Shown here: in pieces, positions 15,851-24,666 of the stretch
How the letters are laid out: each line of letters starts with the position of its first letter
How positions within the stretch are numbered: the first letter of the stretch is position 1
Origin: JAGOUA01 sp964645655
GTDB lineage: Bacteria; Patescibacteriota; Patescibacteriia; 2-12-FULL-60-25
Length of the DNA stretch: 64,000 nucleotides
Assembly (NCBI GenBank): GCA_964645655.1
Contig: CAZXZS010000003.1
Coordinates: forward strand, 220,997 to 284,996
Direction: 5' to 3'
Position numbers and translations under genes: made by a program
The notes under the pieces: model-generated
Seen by the model: only the letters and a program-made list of their open reading frames with translations
Database searches by the model: none
What the model was told of the DNA's origin: nothing

Positions 15851-17152
15851 TTAATGCCGGTGATGACGCCTTCGGTCCCGATGATGGCTTCTTTCGCCAT
15901 CCTGGGGAGTGGGCGACTCCGTCGTCTCCGGAGTAGCCGTTCTTGGAGGGTCGTAGTTGCGGAGCGCTCGGTATAGGTTCCGATTCGGGCTTCCGTCTTC
16001 CGCCGCCTCTCGTTCAGGACCGTTAGGCAGGTTGTAATCGTGTAGCGCCTGTCGGAGATTCGGCATCGGTTCGGGATGGGCGCCTGGTCGCGCCTGTCCG
16101 TCTGAGCGCATGCTGTTTTGCAGATCGGCTTCCCGCTGGATGGCGCGACGCGTTTGCGGACTTTGTTCCTGCGCCATCCGCTCTCCCTCGTCGATCACGA
16201 CGAGCGGAAGCGTGGTCTCGAGCCCGGCGATCGTCCGGTCGAAGGAGTCGGGGGTAAGGTTCGGGTTCCGGCCGCCGCTGGTGAGGCGCGCATAAACCGC
16301 GTTCCAGACCTGCTTGTCGAGGCCTCCCGTCCGGGAAATGTCCCGATAGAGACGGACCATGTCCGAATAGGGGATGGCGTTCGCGTTTCGGATAAAAGTG
16401 CCCGTCGCCCGATCGGGATTCGCTTCGTCCCTGGGTTGCGTTTCCGCATACAGGGCAAGAAGGCTGACTTGCTGTTCCGTGAGGCGGTTCCGCAGGTCTA
16501 GGGTCCGCATTCTGAGCCCGTCGCGCTCCTCATTTGAGATAGGGGGTTGGTAGCTTTCCGCTTCCGAGGCGAGGATGGCGTGTGTGATGGCGCGGGCCTC
16601 ACGTGGGGACAGGGCCCTTCTGCTGAGCTCTTCATTGATGGCGACCATGGAAACGGTGCTTTGGGCTCGGTCCTGTGAGATGCCGACCGCTGCTTCGTAG
16701 CCGCGCTGCGCCTCCCTGAGGAGGTCGGGCGAGCTTCCTTGCACGGCCTCTGCTTCCGCAGCGATCACCCCGTTGGTGAGTTGGGCGAATGCGCGAGAGG
16801 TGTCGTCATGACCACCTTCCTGCAGACGGCCGGCTACGTTTCGGAGGGCCGAGTCCATGCCGCCAAGGGCTTGGCGGAGGGCTTGCGCGCTCCCGCGCAT
16901 CTCGGTGACATTTGCCTGGCGCTCCCGTGCTTCTTGCATAGCCTGTTGTTGGCGGTAGACGTCGAGGTCTTGGGCGCCGGCCTCGTATGCGCCCGTCAGC
17001 GACGCAGCGGCAACGGCTGCCCCGGCAAGCTGCGTACGGATGGATTCCCAGCGGGAAGGCGGTCGGGTTTTTGACGATCTGTCTCCAGATGACGGGAGCT
17101 CGTTAGGGCCGGTCCGGCGAGCCTGTTCCTCGAAAGAGCGAAAAGCGGGCAT
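15851..17152 (-). CDS. Uncharacterised exported or membrane-anchored helical protein
   Basis: Predicted 433 residues. A single weakly hydrophobic segment (LAGAAVAAASLTGAYEAGA, about residues 42-60) follows a basic N-terminal region and may be a signal or anchor. The rest is long helices rich in Arg, Gln, Glu and Ala, ending in a very basic His/Arg tail (HHRDRRRHHRH). TATACT (17163-17168) lies 10 nt before ATG 17152, leaving a leader of about 3 nt and no ribosome site. It is divergent from the lipoprotein gene at 17248. Composition is similar to the proteins at 56007 and the left window edge. No family is recognised. Confidence 0.65.
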   Translation of the reverse strand: MPAFRSFEEQARRTGPNELPSSGDRSSKTRPPSRWESIRTQLAGAAVAAASLTGAYEAGAQDLDVYRQQQAMQEARERQANVTEMRGSAQALRQALGGMDSALRNVAGRLQEGGHDDTSRAFAQLTNGVIAAEAEAVQGSSPDLLREAQRGYEAAVGISQDRAQSTVSMVAINEELSRRALSPREARAITHAILASEAESYQPPISNEERDGLRMRTLDLRNRLTEQQVSLLALYAETQPRDEANPDRATGTFIRNANAIPYSDMVRLYRDISRTGGLDKQVWNAVYARLTSGGRNPNLTPDSFDRTIAGLETTLPLVVIDEGERMAQEQSPQTRRAIQREADLQNSMRSDGQARPGAHPEPMPNLRQALHDYNLPNGPEREAAEDGSPNRNLYRALRNYDPPRTATPETTESPTPQDGERSHHRDRRRHHRH

Positions 17153-17183
17153 AGATACGCGCAGTATACCAGTCGCGGGGGGC

Positions 17184-17211
17184 TTGACAAAACGATTCCT
17201 TTTGGTAATCT
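17184..17211 (+). promoter_or_regulatory. Promoter of the lipoprotein at 17248
   Basis: TTGACA, 16-nt spacer, TAATCT. A short hairpin CTCCCGA / TCGGGAG (about 17215-17235) lies in the leader just before the ribosome site. Confidence 0.8.
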
Positions 17212-17247
17212 CCCTCTCCCGAATCGGTTCGGGAGATGGGAGCCATC

Positions 17248-18135
17248 ATGCGATTGCGTTTCAGATGCCTCGTTCTCGCCCTGCTCGCGTTCCTCGGCTG
17301 CTACGGCGCGGACACGGGTGACGTCGCCAACGTCGACCCGCCCGCCCAGCAGGCCCAGGCCGGCGGCAGCGGCCCCTGCATCGGCCCGTGCGCCCCGACC
17401 TACACCGGCACCTTCGTGGTCGACGGCTCGCCAGCCTGGTTCGATGCCGAAGGCCTCGACCTGATCGTGTCCGGGGTGCGGTGCATCAACGCGGCCGCCT
17501 ACCCGTCCTGGGTCCCCGTGGGTACCGCCTGTGAGAGCGTCTGGGGCCGTACGAGCTCTCCGCAGACGGACGTCTCGACGCCCGGAAACTGGGCCGCGCG
17601 CGTGCACGTTCAGGGGAGTGCCATCCCCGTCAACAGCCCGGCCATCAACCTCTGGTTCGGCGAGGAGCTGTGGAGCGGCGGGGTGCAGACCCGGTTCCGC
17701 TGGAAGCTCGTGCAGGTGCGCCGGCGCGCCGAGGGCGTCATGTTCCGCCTCGCGACCTACGGCGGCACGCCTCTCGAGCAGCTCCCGTTCACCCGGACGG
17801 ACGGCAGCTGCGGCGGGCTCTTCACCTACTTCCCCTCTTCCTGGCCGGCGGACTACCAGCGTCTCCAGACGGCGGGCTACCAGCTCGACATCATCGGGAT
17901 CGCCGCGTTCCGTCCTGCTGCGAGCCTGTCCGCCATGAGGCGCGTCGGTCGCGTGCAGGCCTTGCCCGCGAGCCTCCTGCCCTCCAGCGGGCAGCCCTTC
18001 TCGCCGCAGGCCGTCTACCGCCCGTCGGACGGCTGCTGGTTCGCCGTCAACTACAGCGACAGCGACGTCTTCCCCATCAGCCTGGCCACCGCCGACGAGT
18101 ACCTGCGCTACTCGTTCAACATCTGGGGCCCCTGA
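17248..18135 (+). CDS. Uncharacterised lipoprotein
   Basis: Predicted 295 residues. A short basic N-terminus MRLRFR, a hydrophobic stretch and the lipobox LAFLGC indicate lipid anchoring. The mature region is beta-rich in appearance, with several Cys residues (CIGPC near the start, then single Cys residues) that could form disulfides outside the cytoplasm. Start 17248 has GGGAG six bases upstream. An in-frame ATG at 17236 would overlap that site. It has its own promoter (17184-17211) and terminator (18142-18166), so it is monocistronic. No known domain is recognised. Confidence 0.7.
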   Translation: MRLRFRCLVLALLAFLGCYGADTGDVANVDPPAQQAQAGGSGPCIGPCAPTYTGTFVVDGSPAWFDAEGLDLIVSGVRCINAAAYPSWVPVGTACESVWGRTSSPQTDVSTPGNWAARVHVQGSAIPVNSPAINLWFGEELWSGGVQTRFRWKLVQVRRRAEGVMFRLATYGGTPLEQLPFTRTDGSCGGLFTYFPSSWPADYQRLQTAGYQLDIIGIAAFRPAASLSAMRRVGRVQALPASLLPSSGQPFSPQAVYRPSDGCWFAVNYSDSDVFPISLATADEYLRYSFNIWGP

Positions 18136-18141
18136 ACGCTC

Positions 18142-18166
18142 CCCTCCCATCTCGGGAGGGTTTTTC
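18142..18166 (+). terminator. Intrinsic terminator
   Basis: CCCTCCC / GGGAGGG stem followed by TTTTT. Confidence 0.85.
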
Positions 18167-18207
18167 ATGCTTGCCAGGCGGATTGGGGTCCGTTAGCCTA
18201 GCGCCAT

Positions 18208-18927
18208 ATGGCCCGCCATTCCCATTGGCATAACATCCAGATCACCAAAGGCAAGGCCGACGCCAAGCGCGCCGCCTCGTTTACGAAGCTCGCCCGCGAG
18301 ATCACGGTCTCCGCCCGCGAAAAAGGGGCCGACCCCGAGATGAATGCCCGCCTCCGCGTCGCCATCGACCGGGCCCGCGAAGCCTCGATGCCGAAAGATA
18401 ACATCGATCGCGCCATCCAGCGTGGCACCGGAGGAGGTGATGGGGGAGCGCTCGAAACGCTCACCTACGAAGGATATGGCCCAGGCGGGACCGCGCTCGT
18501 GATCGAATGCGTGACCGATAACCGCAACCGCAGCGCGAACGAGGTCAAACATCTTCTCTCGAAGCACGGCGGCACGATCGCCGCGGCCGGTGCCGTCACC
18601 TACCAGTTCGACCGGGTCGCCCTCTTTCATGCCACCGCCCTCCCTGCGGAACGGTGTGATGCGCTTGAGTTGTCCCTGATAGAGGCGGGTGCGACGCAGA
18701 TTGAGGAAGTCGCGCAAGGGATCGAGGTCCTCGCCGATCCCAGCGCTTATGCCGCCATCGCGGAAGCGTTCCGTGCGGCGGGGATCGTCCCGACCAGCGC
18801 CGAGTTCGCCTGGATCCCGAGGACGACGATGGAAGCGAATGACGCCACGGCCCAGGCGCTGTTCGACCTGATCGAGGTCCTCGAGGCGGACGATGACGTG
18901 AGCCGCGTGTTTCATAACTTGGCGTAG
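18208..18927 (+). CDS. yebC: YebC/TACO1 family protein
   Basis: 239 residues, full length for the family. It has the conserved N-terminal basic region (HNIQITKGKADAKRAASFTK), the MPKDNIDRAIQRGTGG segment and the LTYEGYGPGGTALVIEC core. YebC-family proteins have been described as transcriptional regulators and, more recently, as ribosome factors that help with proline-rich stretches. The second role fits the EpmA/EF-P pair further along. ATG 18208 is preceded by TAGCCT (18194-18199) with 8 nt between, so the mRNA is nearly leaderless. The gene is separate from ruvC, with which it is linked in many bacteria. Confidence 0.95.
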   Translation: MARHSHWHNIQITKGKADAKRAASFTKLAREITVSAREKGADPEMNARLRVAIDRAREASMPKDNIDRAIQRGTGGGDGGALETLTYEGYGPGGTALVIECVTDNRNRSANEVKHLLSKHGGTIAAAGAVTYQFDRVALFHATALPAERCDALELSLIEAGATQIEEVAQGIEVLADPSAYAAIAEAFRAAGIVPTSAEFAWIPRTTMEANDATAQALFDLIEVLEADDDVSRVFHNLA

Positions 18928-18975
18928 GTTTGGCGGTTGAGGAATAAAAAGACACGTCTTCGGACATGTTTTTGC

Positions 18976-19016
18976 AAAAAAAGATCGCCTTCACGGGACG
19001 TGTCCCATGAAGGCGA
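18976..19016 (-). terminator. Intrinsic terminator of the three-lipoprotein operon
   Basis: A 15-bp stem TCGCCTTCATGGGAC / GTCCCGTGAAGGCGA (one mismatch) on the minus strand, followed by a run of seven T. Confidence 0.85.
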
Positions 19017-19025
19017 AGGGGAAGG

Positions 19026-19826
19026 TCAGCGGAACCAGCCGTCCATGGCCTGGATCAGGCCGTTCCGCAGCGGGACGATCTGCTGGCGCAGGGTTCCCAC
19101 GCGGGTGCCGACCGGCCGAAGTCGCGAGGAGTAGTACGCGATCAGCTCGATGGTGTGCGCCTGGGTGATCTCCGGGATGAAGACCGTCAGCTCCTGCGTC
19201 TGGCCCGGGCGCGCCGGCACGATGCAGGTGACCCTGCGGTTCCGGGTCAGGATCCGTGTCGTGGTGCGCCCGTCCATCGTGGGGCACACGGTCCGGCCAT
19301 CGATGAGGATCTGCACGTCGTACGAGACGCCGTGCAGCACGATCGCCACCCGGCTGTTGGTTTCGCCCCGGAGCTCGTCCGGGAGCGGGCCCATCCAGGC
19401 CATGTTCCCGAGGGCTCCGATCTCCGGCGCCGACATGATGTCGGGCATCTGGGTCGGCGCGGAGCCGAGCGGTAGCCCGCCGAAGCCGGACATGTCCGGC
19501 ACGGGTGCGGGGGGCGGGGGAGGGGCGGGCGCCGCTTGGGGCGGGGCCGCCGGTCGCGCGACGGGGCGCTCGACCGGCGGGACCACGCGCGGTGCCGCGG
19601 GCGGGGGCAGCTGCGCCGCCTCCGCGCTGACGTCGTTCCCGGCGTTGCGGCGGACGAGCAGGCCGTAGGCCTGGTCGTACCGCTCCTGGCTGGCGCGGAC
19701 CTGCTGCCGCGCCTCGGCCAGCTCGCGCGAGAGGCGGGCGGGCTCGGACTCCGACGGGGAGGCCGCGCCGCCCGTGGCGCAGGCGTTGAGGGCGAGGGCC
19801 GCGAGGAGGAGGTTGATGCGCATCAT
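19026..19826 (-). CDS. Uncharacterised lipoprotein with Pro-rich linker (third of three)
   Basis: Predicted 266 residues. MMRINLLLAALALNAC gives a short signal sequence with a lipobox ending in Cys. Next comes a helical Glu/Arg/Gln segment, then a Pro/Ala-rich linker (about residues 70-115), then a globular C-terminal domain of about 140 residues with two Cys. The start is the tandem ATG at 19826/19823. The very long upstream frame is a GC-driven artefact. It is the distal gene of a minus operon with the lipoproteins at 19937 and 20605, and is followed by a strong terminator. All three share the plan of a short lipobox signal, low-complexity region and small domain. Function unknown. Confidence 0.65.
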   Translation of the reverse strand: MMRINLLLAALALNACATGGAASPSESEPARLSRELAEARQQVRASQERYDQAYGLLVRRNAGNDVSAEAAQLPPPAAPRVVPPVERPVARPAAPPQAAPAPPPPPAPVPDMSGFGGLPLGSAPTQMPDIMSAPEIGALGNMAWMGPLPDELRGETNSRVAIVLHGVSYDVQILIDGRTVCPTMDGRTTTRILTRNRRVTCIVPARPGQTQELTVFIPEITQAHTIELIAYYSSRLRPVGTRVGTLRQQIVPLRNGLIQAMDGWFR

Positions 19827-19936
19827 CTGAAGCTTTCTGGCGAAGACCTCTCGATCCCCGCCTGGTTGGGTGGGGGTCAGAGGGGGCGAGGCGCAGAAGG
19901 AAGCGGAAGAAGGCGTAAGGAAGCGACCGAAGACGC

Positions 19937-20590
19937 TCACGGATCGTCCGGGTAGACGACCGTTCCCGCGAGCATCGGGGGCGCGTCTGCGCTCGGTTGG
20001 GCGGGAGGAGCGGCGGCCTCCGCCGTCGGGACGGCGGGCGGGGGATCCGCGCGCCGGTGCCGGTGAGGGTGCCGCTCGCGGGCGAGCTGCCCGAGGGCGA
20101 CGCCCTGGCTGCGCAGGATCTCGCCGTGCTCGCGTTGCGTGCGAGCCATCTGGCTCACCGTGACGGAGAGGTGCTGGACCTGCTCCGCCGAGGCGGCCCG
20201 GGCGTGCCGCGTGTCCGCCGGGGGGCTGCCCGCAACCGCGGGCCCGTCGCCGCCCATCGGCAGGGTCGTGCCTCGCCGTGCGGTCTCGTACCGCATGATC
20301 GCCAGGTGCTCGGCGCTGTCGTAGCGCGTCCCGGCGTACTCGTTCCTTCCCGCTTCCGGGGCGAGGACGCGCGTGGTCGGGCCGCCCACGAGCCGGTTGG
20401 CGACCCGTCCCACCGGACCGCCGCCGCGCGGAAGCCCCTGCTGGGGGTATCCGCGCTGGGCGTACGGCGGGTACGCGTACGGGTTCGCTCCGCCGACCAC
20501 GCACCCGTTGAGGGCGAGCGTCGCGGCGAAGCCGACGATGATGAGGATGAGGCTCGACAGGAGCCCCGACACGCGTTCTTCGTTGAACAT
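19937..20590 (-). CDS. Uncharacterised lipoprotein (second of three)
   Basis: Predicted 217 residues. Hydrophobic segment SLILIIVGFAATLALNGC contains the lipobox LNGC. The mature N-terminus is rich in Gly, Pro and Tyr (NPYAYPPYAQRGYPQQG), then comes a helical segment with a His-rich cluster (HPHRHRRAD), and a Pro/Ala-rich tail. ATG 20590 has GAGGAGG eight bases upstream. An in-frame upstream codon at 20611 would overlap the previous gene. It lies between two other lipoprotein genes in the same minus operon. No known domain. Confidence 0.65.
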   Translation of the reverse strand: MFNEERVSGLLSSLILIIVGFAATLALNGCVVGGANPYAYPPYAQRGYPQQGLPRGGGPVGRVANRLVGGPTTRVLAPEAGRNEYAGTRYDSAEHLAIMRYETARRGTTLPMGGDGPAVAGSPPADTRHARAASAEQVQHLSVTVSQMARTQREHGEILRSQGVALGQLARERHPHRHRRADPPPAVPTAEAAAPPAQPSADAPPMLAGTVVYPDDP

Positions 20591-20604
20591 GTTCTGGCCT
20601 CCTC

Positions 20605-21081
20605 TCACCAAGTGGGGCTACCGAGGCCGCCTGCGCCGATGCCCATGCCCATCCCGGTCGCCCCGGTCGACATCGGCGTGCCGTAGGTGGCGTAGTCGAT
20701 GCAGCGGTCCGGAACCGACGTGAGCTGCATCATCCGCCACCAGTTCACCCAGCCCGCCTGGGTGTTGACCATCCCCGACGACCGGAGGTAGTCGTTCCAG
20801 CGCTGCTGGATGGCGATGCACGCATCGACCATCGCGCGCCCGTCCGGGCTGCGCGCCGACGTGATGTCGACGGCTCCGCCCGCGGCCGTGTGGCGGCCCA
20901 CCTCACCGTTGCCGGCGATGGTGGGGACCGCGTAGGTCTGGGCCCCGTAGATGGCGGGCCCGTTCGCGCCGCAGCTCGACAGCGCGAGGCTGGCGAGCAG
21001 GGCGAGCGCGCACGGCCCCAGCAGGCAGGTGGCGACCGCGACCGGGCTCTTGCCCGGGCAGCTGTAGGTGGTGATGCCCAT
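20605..21081 (-). CDS. Uncharacterised small lipoprotein (first of three)
   Basis: Predicted 158 residues from ATG 21081, which has GAAGGAG eight bases upstream. The signal region ends in the lipobox LALSSC. The mature domain has a central segment with Trp residues (RWNDYLRSSG, WVNWWRMMQL) and a Gly/Met-rich tail. It is the first gene after the promoter 21235-21263. A second in-frame ATG at 21159 has an even better AAGGAGG site and would add 26 basic residues before the signal. I prefer 21081 because the signal peptide would otherwise be buried. See the finding on the C7 run. Confidence 0.6.
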   Translation of the reverse strand: MGITTYSCPGKSPVAVATCLLGPCALALLASLALSSCGANGPAIYGAQTYAVPTIAGNGEVGRHTAAGGAVDITSARSPDGRAMVDACIAIQQRWNDYLRSSGMVNTQAGWVNWWRMMQLTSVPDRCIDYATYGTPMSTGATGMGMGIGAGGLGSPTW

Positions 21082-21234
21082 GATCAGGGCTCCTTCGCGG
21101 CCGTGGGGCCGCCGTTGTGGGGGTTGGCGATCTTGTCGGTGAGCTGCTTGGGGGGGCATGGTCCCTCCTTCTCTCCCGCGAGGGAGCGTTCTGCAAAAAG
21201 GCCGATCCTTCGCTTGTGAGGCGAGGAATGTCTC

Positions 21235-21263
21235 ATTGTACCCGAAAATCATGCCTTTGTCAA
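21235..21263 (-). promoter_or_regulatory. Promoter of the three-lipoprotein operon
   Basis: TTGACA, 17-nt spacer, TACAAT on the minus strand, about 75 nt upstream of the first AAGGAGG site. Confidence 0.85.
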
Positions 21264-21366
21264 GGGTTACAGGCCATCTTTTTTGGCTAATGATAAGCAA
21301 AAATACGTTACCTTAGCCTAAACTTGACGCGTTTCGGCGGCTCTGGCACGGAGTAGAGGCAGGGGA

Positions 21367-21395
21367 TTGACAAAATCCCGAAAAGCTGCCATACT
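21367..21395 (+). promoter_or_regulatory. Promoter of the gene at 21484
   Basis: TTGACA, 17-nt spacer, CATACT, divergent from the lipoprotein operon promoter. Confidence 0.75.
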
Positions 21396-21483
21396 GAGCC
21401 ATTCTTCCGTTCCCCGGTGGGGATGGGAGAGATTCGTCGACAAAGGCCGCAGGGAGACCTGCGGGAACAGTAAGGAGGAGATC

Positions 21484-22446
21484 ATGGCAGAGGACGACAA
21501 GGGCAGGGAAAAGGGAAAGGGTGGCGGAGACAGGGGCGGCAACGCCCCCGACACCCCGTTCGAGGTCGCGCTCAGCATGCTGCTCGAGCGCCTCGGGCGG
21601 GTGTTCGGCTCGCGCGTCATGGAGATCCTTCCGGATTCCATCCGCAACGAGGCCAAGCGGCTCGCGCGTGGTCGAAATCTCGCGACGGCGATCCGCACCA
21701 TCGGACGCGTCGCCGAGATCTTCGGCGACGACGAGGAGATCCGCGGGGCGATCCGCGGCTTCACGGACGGCATTTCGGGAGGCTTTGTCACTATCGAAGG
21801 TGACGGCAAGGAAGTCCCCAAGAAGATGCAGGAAGCCCTCGACGCGAACCCCGACCTCAAGCGCCTCGAGGCGCTCAAGGCCGCGGGACGCTTCGACGGC
21901 CCGCGTCCCATGCCGTTCAGCGAGGCGCTCACATACATCAGCCGGGACTACGATCCCGAGCGCCACCAGGCGCTCATGGGTATCATCCCGCTTCTCGGTG
22001 ATGGGGGCCTCTTCCTCGACGCCAAGCTCTCCGCGCGCGACCTGCAGGGCCTGGCCGACCTCATCATCGGGATGGGCGGCCCGTCGCCCGAGGTTGCCGC
22101 GATCGTGAAGCGTCGCCTCAATCCCGCCTCGACCGTCAAGAAGGCTGTCACGGTCTTCGAAGAGGGGCGAGCCGTGGTGAAGAAGCAGCTCGACCTCCTG
22201 AACGAGGGGGGCAACGGCGTCCCGTTCGTCCCGCGCGTGCGGGCCGAGACCAACCGTCAGGGGACGGGCTACGCCAACTACGAGGCCGCGATGGAGCGCG
22301 TCCGGGCGAACCGGTCAACCGGTGGAGCCGTACGTGCCTTCTTTCGCCGTCAGTGGGACAAGCTCAAGCGGTGGTACCAGAGCCGCAACCAGCCGCCCGT
22401 CCCCGCTCCCGGCCCCGCTGCTGGCGGTCCTCCGCCGTCGCCCTGA
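21484..22446 (+). CDS. Uncharacterised soluble helical protein
   Basis: Predicted 320 residues. It has a Gly/Lys/Asp-rich disordered N-terminus, a mostly helical middle without membrane segments, and a basic, aromatic C-terminal helix (FFRRQWDKLKRWYQSRN) before a Pro/Ala/Gly tail. ATG 21484 is set by AAGGAGGAG eight bases upstream. It is followed after 112 nt by the large membrane protein at 22559 with no terminator between them, so the two are likely one operon. Function unknown. Confidence 0.65.
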   Translation: MAEDDKGREKGKGGGDRGGNAPDTPFEVALSMLLERLGRVFGSRVMEILPDSIRNEAKRLARGRNLATAIRTIGRVAEIFGDDEEIRGAIRGFTDGISGGFVTIEGDGKEVPKKMQEALDANPDLKRLEALKAAGRFDGPRPMPFSEALTYISRDYDPERHQALMGIIPLLGDGGLFLDAKLSARDLQGLADLIIGMGGPSPEVAAIVKRRLNPASTVKKAVTVFEEGRAVVKKQLDLLNEGGNGVPFVPRVRAETNRQGTGYANYEAAMERVRANRSTGGAVRAFFRRQWDKLKRWYQSRNQPPVPAPGPAAGGPPPSP

Positions 22447-22558
22447 GCCGTTCTGAGGTCGGGCGGAGCGCGGCATGCAGGCGTTCCGTCCGACCTCCCC
22501 CGATTTCACGCTTCCCATCTTCCCCAACGTCAACCAGCTCAAAAGGAATTCCAGAAAG

Positions 22559-24523
22559 ATGAATGACAAAGACATGAAGAAGGCGTTCGATGCCTTCGAT
22601 GTGCTCCTGCCGATCCTGTCGGCCCTGCTCATCGGTTCCAACGAGTGGAGCGCCCAGGGACAGCAGATCATGGAGCGGCTGCGGCTCTTCCGCACCGTCT
22701 TCGTGAGCCGCGCCCGCGCCTTCGTGAGCCACGACCTCACGGCCCTGGCCCGCGACATGCGCGCGGCGTTCCAGAAGTTGCTCGCGATCACGATCTGCCT
22801 CGCGGGTCTGGGGATGCTCGCGCTGTTCGGCGCCTGCGGGCCCGTCGAGTTGCCGGTCTCGGTCCAGCTCTTCCCGCTGCTCGGCGTGTTCATCCTCATC
22901 CCGGGCCGGTGGCGGATCTATCGCGACGCGAGGATCCGCGCCATGCCCTGGTCGCTGAGCGTTGGGAGGTCTTCGACCCCGAAGCGGTTCCGCGATTTCA
23001 CGCCGGACGAACAGAGGGCCGAGAAGGACTCGCTCGGTCTGCGCCCCGACCCGGAGATCGACAACGACCCCAAGTACAACACGGCGGCGTCCGAGCCGGA
23101 TCCGGTCCTCAAGGCCGAGAAGCAGCGCGCCGACGATGCGGCCAAGGCGGCGGAGAAGGAGAACAACCATCGCATCCTGGCTGAACTCGAGGGCCGGTCG
23201 CCCTTCTGCCCCCTCCTGTCGCCGGCGGACCTCGACCAGCAGCTCCTCGACGTGGGGGCAGACGTGGCCGTCGATGCCTCGCCCGTGCCGCACCTCGTCG
23301 GCATGGTCGTCGAGGCGTTCCTGCTGACGCTCCTGCTCCTCGTGTGCGGCTGGAAGGTGTCCGAGTACAGCTACACGATGAGCGGCGTCAGCCCCGTCGC
23401 CCTGTACCTCATCTGGTTCCCGGCCCTGCTTGCGGCGCTCCTCTGCGTCCTCGCGATGGGCCTGGTGTTCAGCGGGGGTACCGAAGTGGTCCGGCTCGTC
23501 GCCACGGTCCCCGCGAAGCCCGTGAACGCGCTATACCACGCGATCGCGTCCATCCCCTGGGGGATCACCTTCGCGAACGCGGGCGAGTTCGTGGGCAGCT
23601 ACACCGGCCAGCTTGCGACCGCCCTCAACGTCCTCACGAAGGAGGGGGTCCACCGCTTCCGCGTGTCGTTCCTCGTCTTCGTCCTGATCTCGGGCATGCC
23701 GGTGCACTGGTACTCCGGGTTCGTCGCGCTCCTCGTGGGGGCGACGGTCGGGATCCTGCACCAGAACCTCGAGGCGGCGGGCATCTCGACGGTCGAGCGC
23801 CGCAAGAAGGGCGCTGAGAACCTGGAGAAGGTCGTCCTCGCCATCCTCGCGTTCATGCTGGTGGTGCCGGGGACCGCGCTCTTCGCCCGCAACTGGCTCA
23901 CCCGGGCCCTGGTGTTCGTGGTGACCCAGGTCAACGTCGTGATCCACTTCGGCCACGTCGACGAGTACAAGGGGTGGACCGACGTGGCGAAGCGGGTCTT
24001 CGCCTGCGCGATCGCCCTGGCCGTGCTGGGGATCGCGGTCGCGGCCATGCGCGACAAGAACGCCACCTGGATGGGGCGTTGGGGCGGCCGGGTCGCGGCG
24101 GTGTTCGCGGCCACCTTCTTCCTCAACACCTTCTTCGATCCGCCGACGGTCTCCGCGCAGAACCTGGGCATCCAGGGCTGGCTCGCCTGCCCCGTCGACC
24201 TGGCGGCAGAGCCCAACGTCAGCGCCTCCAAGGCGTACGACCCGTTCCGTCCGGTTCCGGGAGCGCCCGTTCCCGGTTCGGCGCCGCCGCCCACCCCCGC
24301 CCCTCCGCCCAGCGTCAGCGCGCCGGTCGCGGTCGGGTACGGGTCTCCCTCGGCGGCCCGCCTCGCGCGCCGCTCGCACCGCCGCCGTCGCCACGACGGC
24401 GAGACGGCCCTCGCCGCCGACGTCGACACCGGCTCCGACCCGTACCCCGGGACGGTCGCCTGCGACGAGGTCGCGCCCAACCTGCGTGTCAGCCTGCGCG
24501 CCGCGCGCGCCTGCCACGACTGA
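22559..24523 (+). CDS. Large polytopic membrane protein of unknown function
   Basis: Predicted 654 residues with roughly eight or nine membrane segments. Two fall in the first 130 residues, then comes a charged cytoplasmic stretch, then a cluster from about residue 250 to 530 (for example ALYLIWFPALLAALLCVLAM and VVLAILAFMLVVPGTALF). The C-terminal 120 residues are extramembrane, Pro-rich and then basic (RRSHRRRRHDG), with a few Cys. The start is the ATG at 22559, with AAAAGGA upstream. An upstream in-frame ATG at 22475 is possible. It shares the promoter at 21367 with the soluble gene before it and ends in a terminator at 24528-24570. No transporter or enzyme signature is recognised. Confidence 0.65.
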   Translation: MNDKDMKKAFDAFDVLLPILSALLIGSNEWSAQGQQIMERLRLFRTVFVSRARAFVSHDLTALARDMRAAFQKLLAITICLAGLGMLALFGACGPVELPVSVQLFPLLGVFILIPGRWRIYRDARIRAMPWSLSVGRSSTPKRFRDFTPDEQRAEKDSLGLRPDPEIDNDPKYNTAASEPDPVLKAEKQRADDAAKAAEKENNHRILAELEGRSPFCPLLSPADLDQQLLDVGADVAVDASPVPHLVGMVVEAFLLTLLLLVCGWKVSEYSYTMSGVSPVALYLIWFPALLAALLCVLAMGLVFSGGTEVVRLVATVPAKPVNALYHAIASIPWGITFANAGEFVGSYTGQLATALNVLTKEGVHRFRVSFLVFVLISGMPVHWYSGFVALLVGATVGILHQNLEAAGISTVERRKKGAENLEKVVLAILAFMLVVPGTALFARNWLTRALVFVVTQVNVVIHFGHVDEYKGWTDVAKRVFACAIALAVLGIAVAAMRDKNATWMGRWGGRVAAVFAATFFLNTFFDPPTVSAQNLGIQGWLACPVDLAAEPNVSASKAYDPFRPVPGAPVPGSAPPPTPAPPPSVSAPVAVGYGSPSAARLARRSHRRRRHDGETALAADVDTGSDPYPGTVACDEVAPNLRVSLRAARACHD

Positions 24524-24527
24524 CCCT

Positions 24528-24570
24528 CTCCCTGTGGAGCCTACGCTTCACGGGGAGTTTTTCTTTTTTT
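24528..24570 (+). terminator. Intrinsic terminator
   Basis: CTCCCTGTG / CACGGGGAG stem followed by TTTTTCTTTTTTT. Confidence 0.85.
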
Positions 24571-24631
24571 GTGCGCGTTCGTCTTTTGAATGCGCGACCT
24601 CTTTGCCTGCCGACTTATCCACTCCCACCGC

Positions 24632-24660
24632 TTGGACAAACCGTATCTGTGTGTTAGAAC
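24632..24660 (+). promoter_or_regulatory. Promoter of a stand-alone RNA unit
   Basis: TTGGAC, 17-nt spacer, TAGAAC. It reads into a stretch with no good protein-coding frame that ends at the terminator 24828-24857. Confidence 0.65.
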
Positions 24661-24666
24661 AGGACT

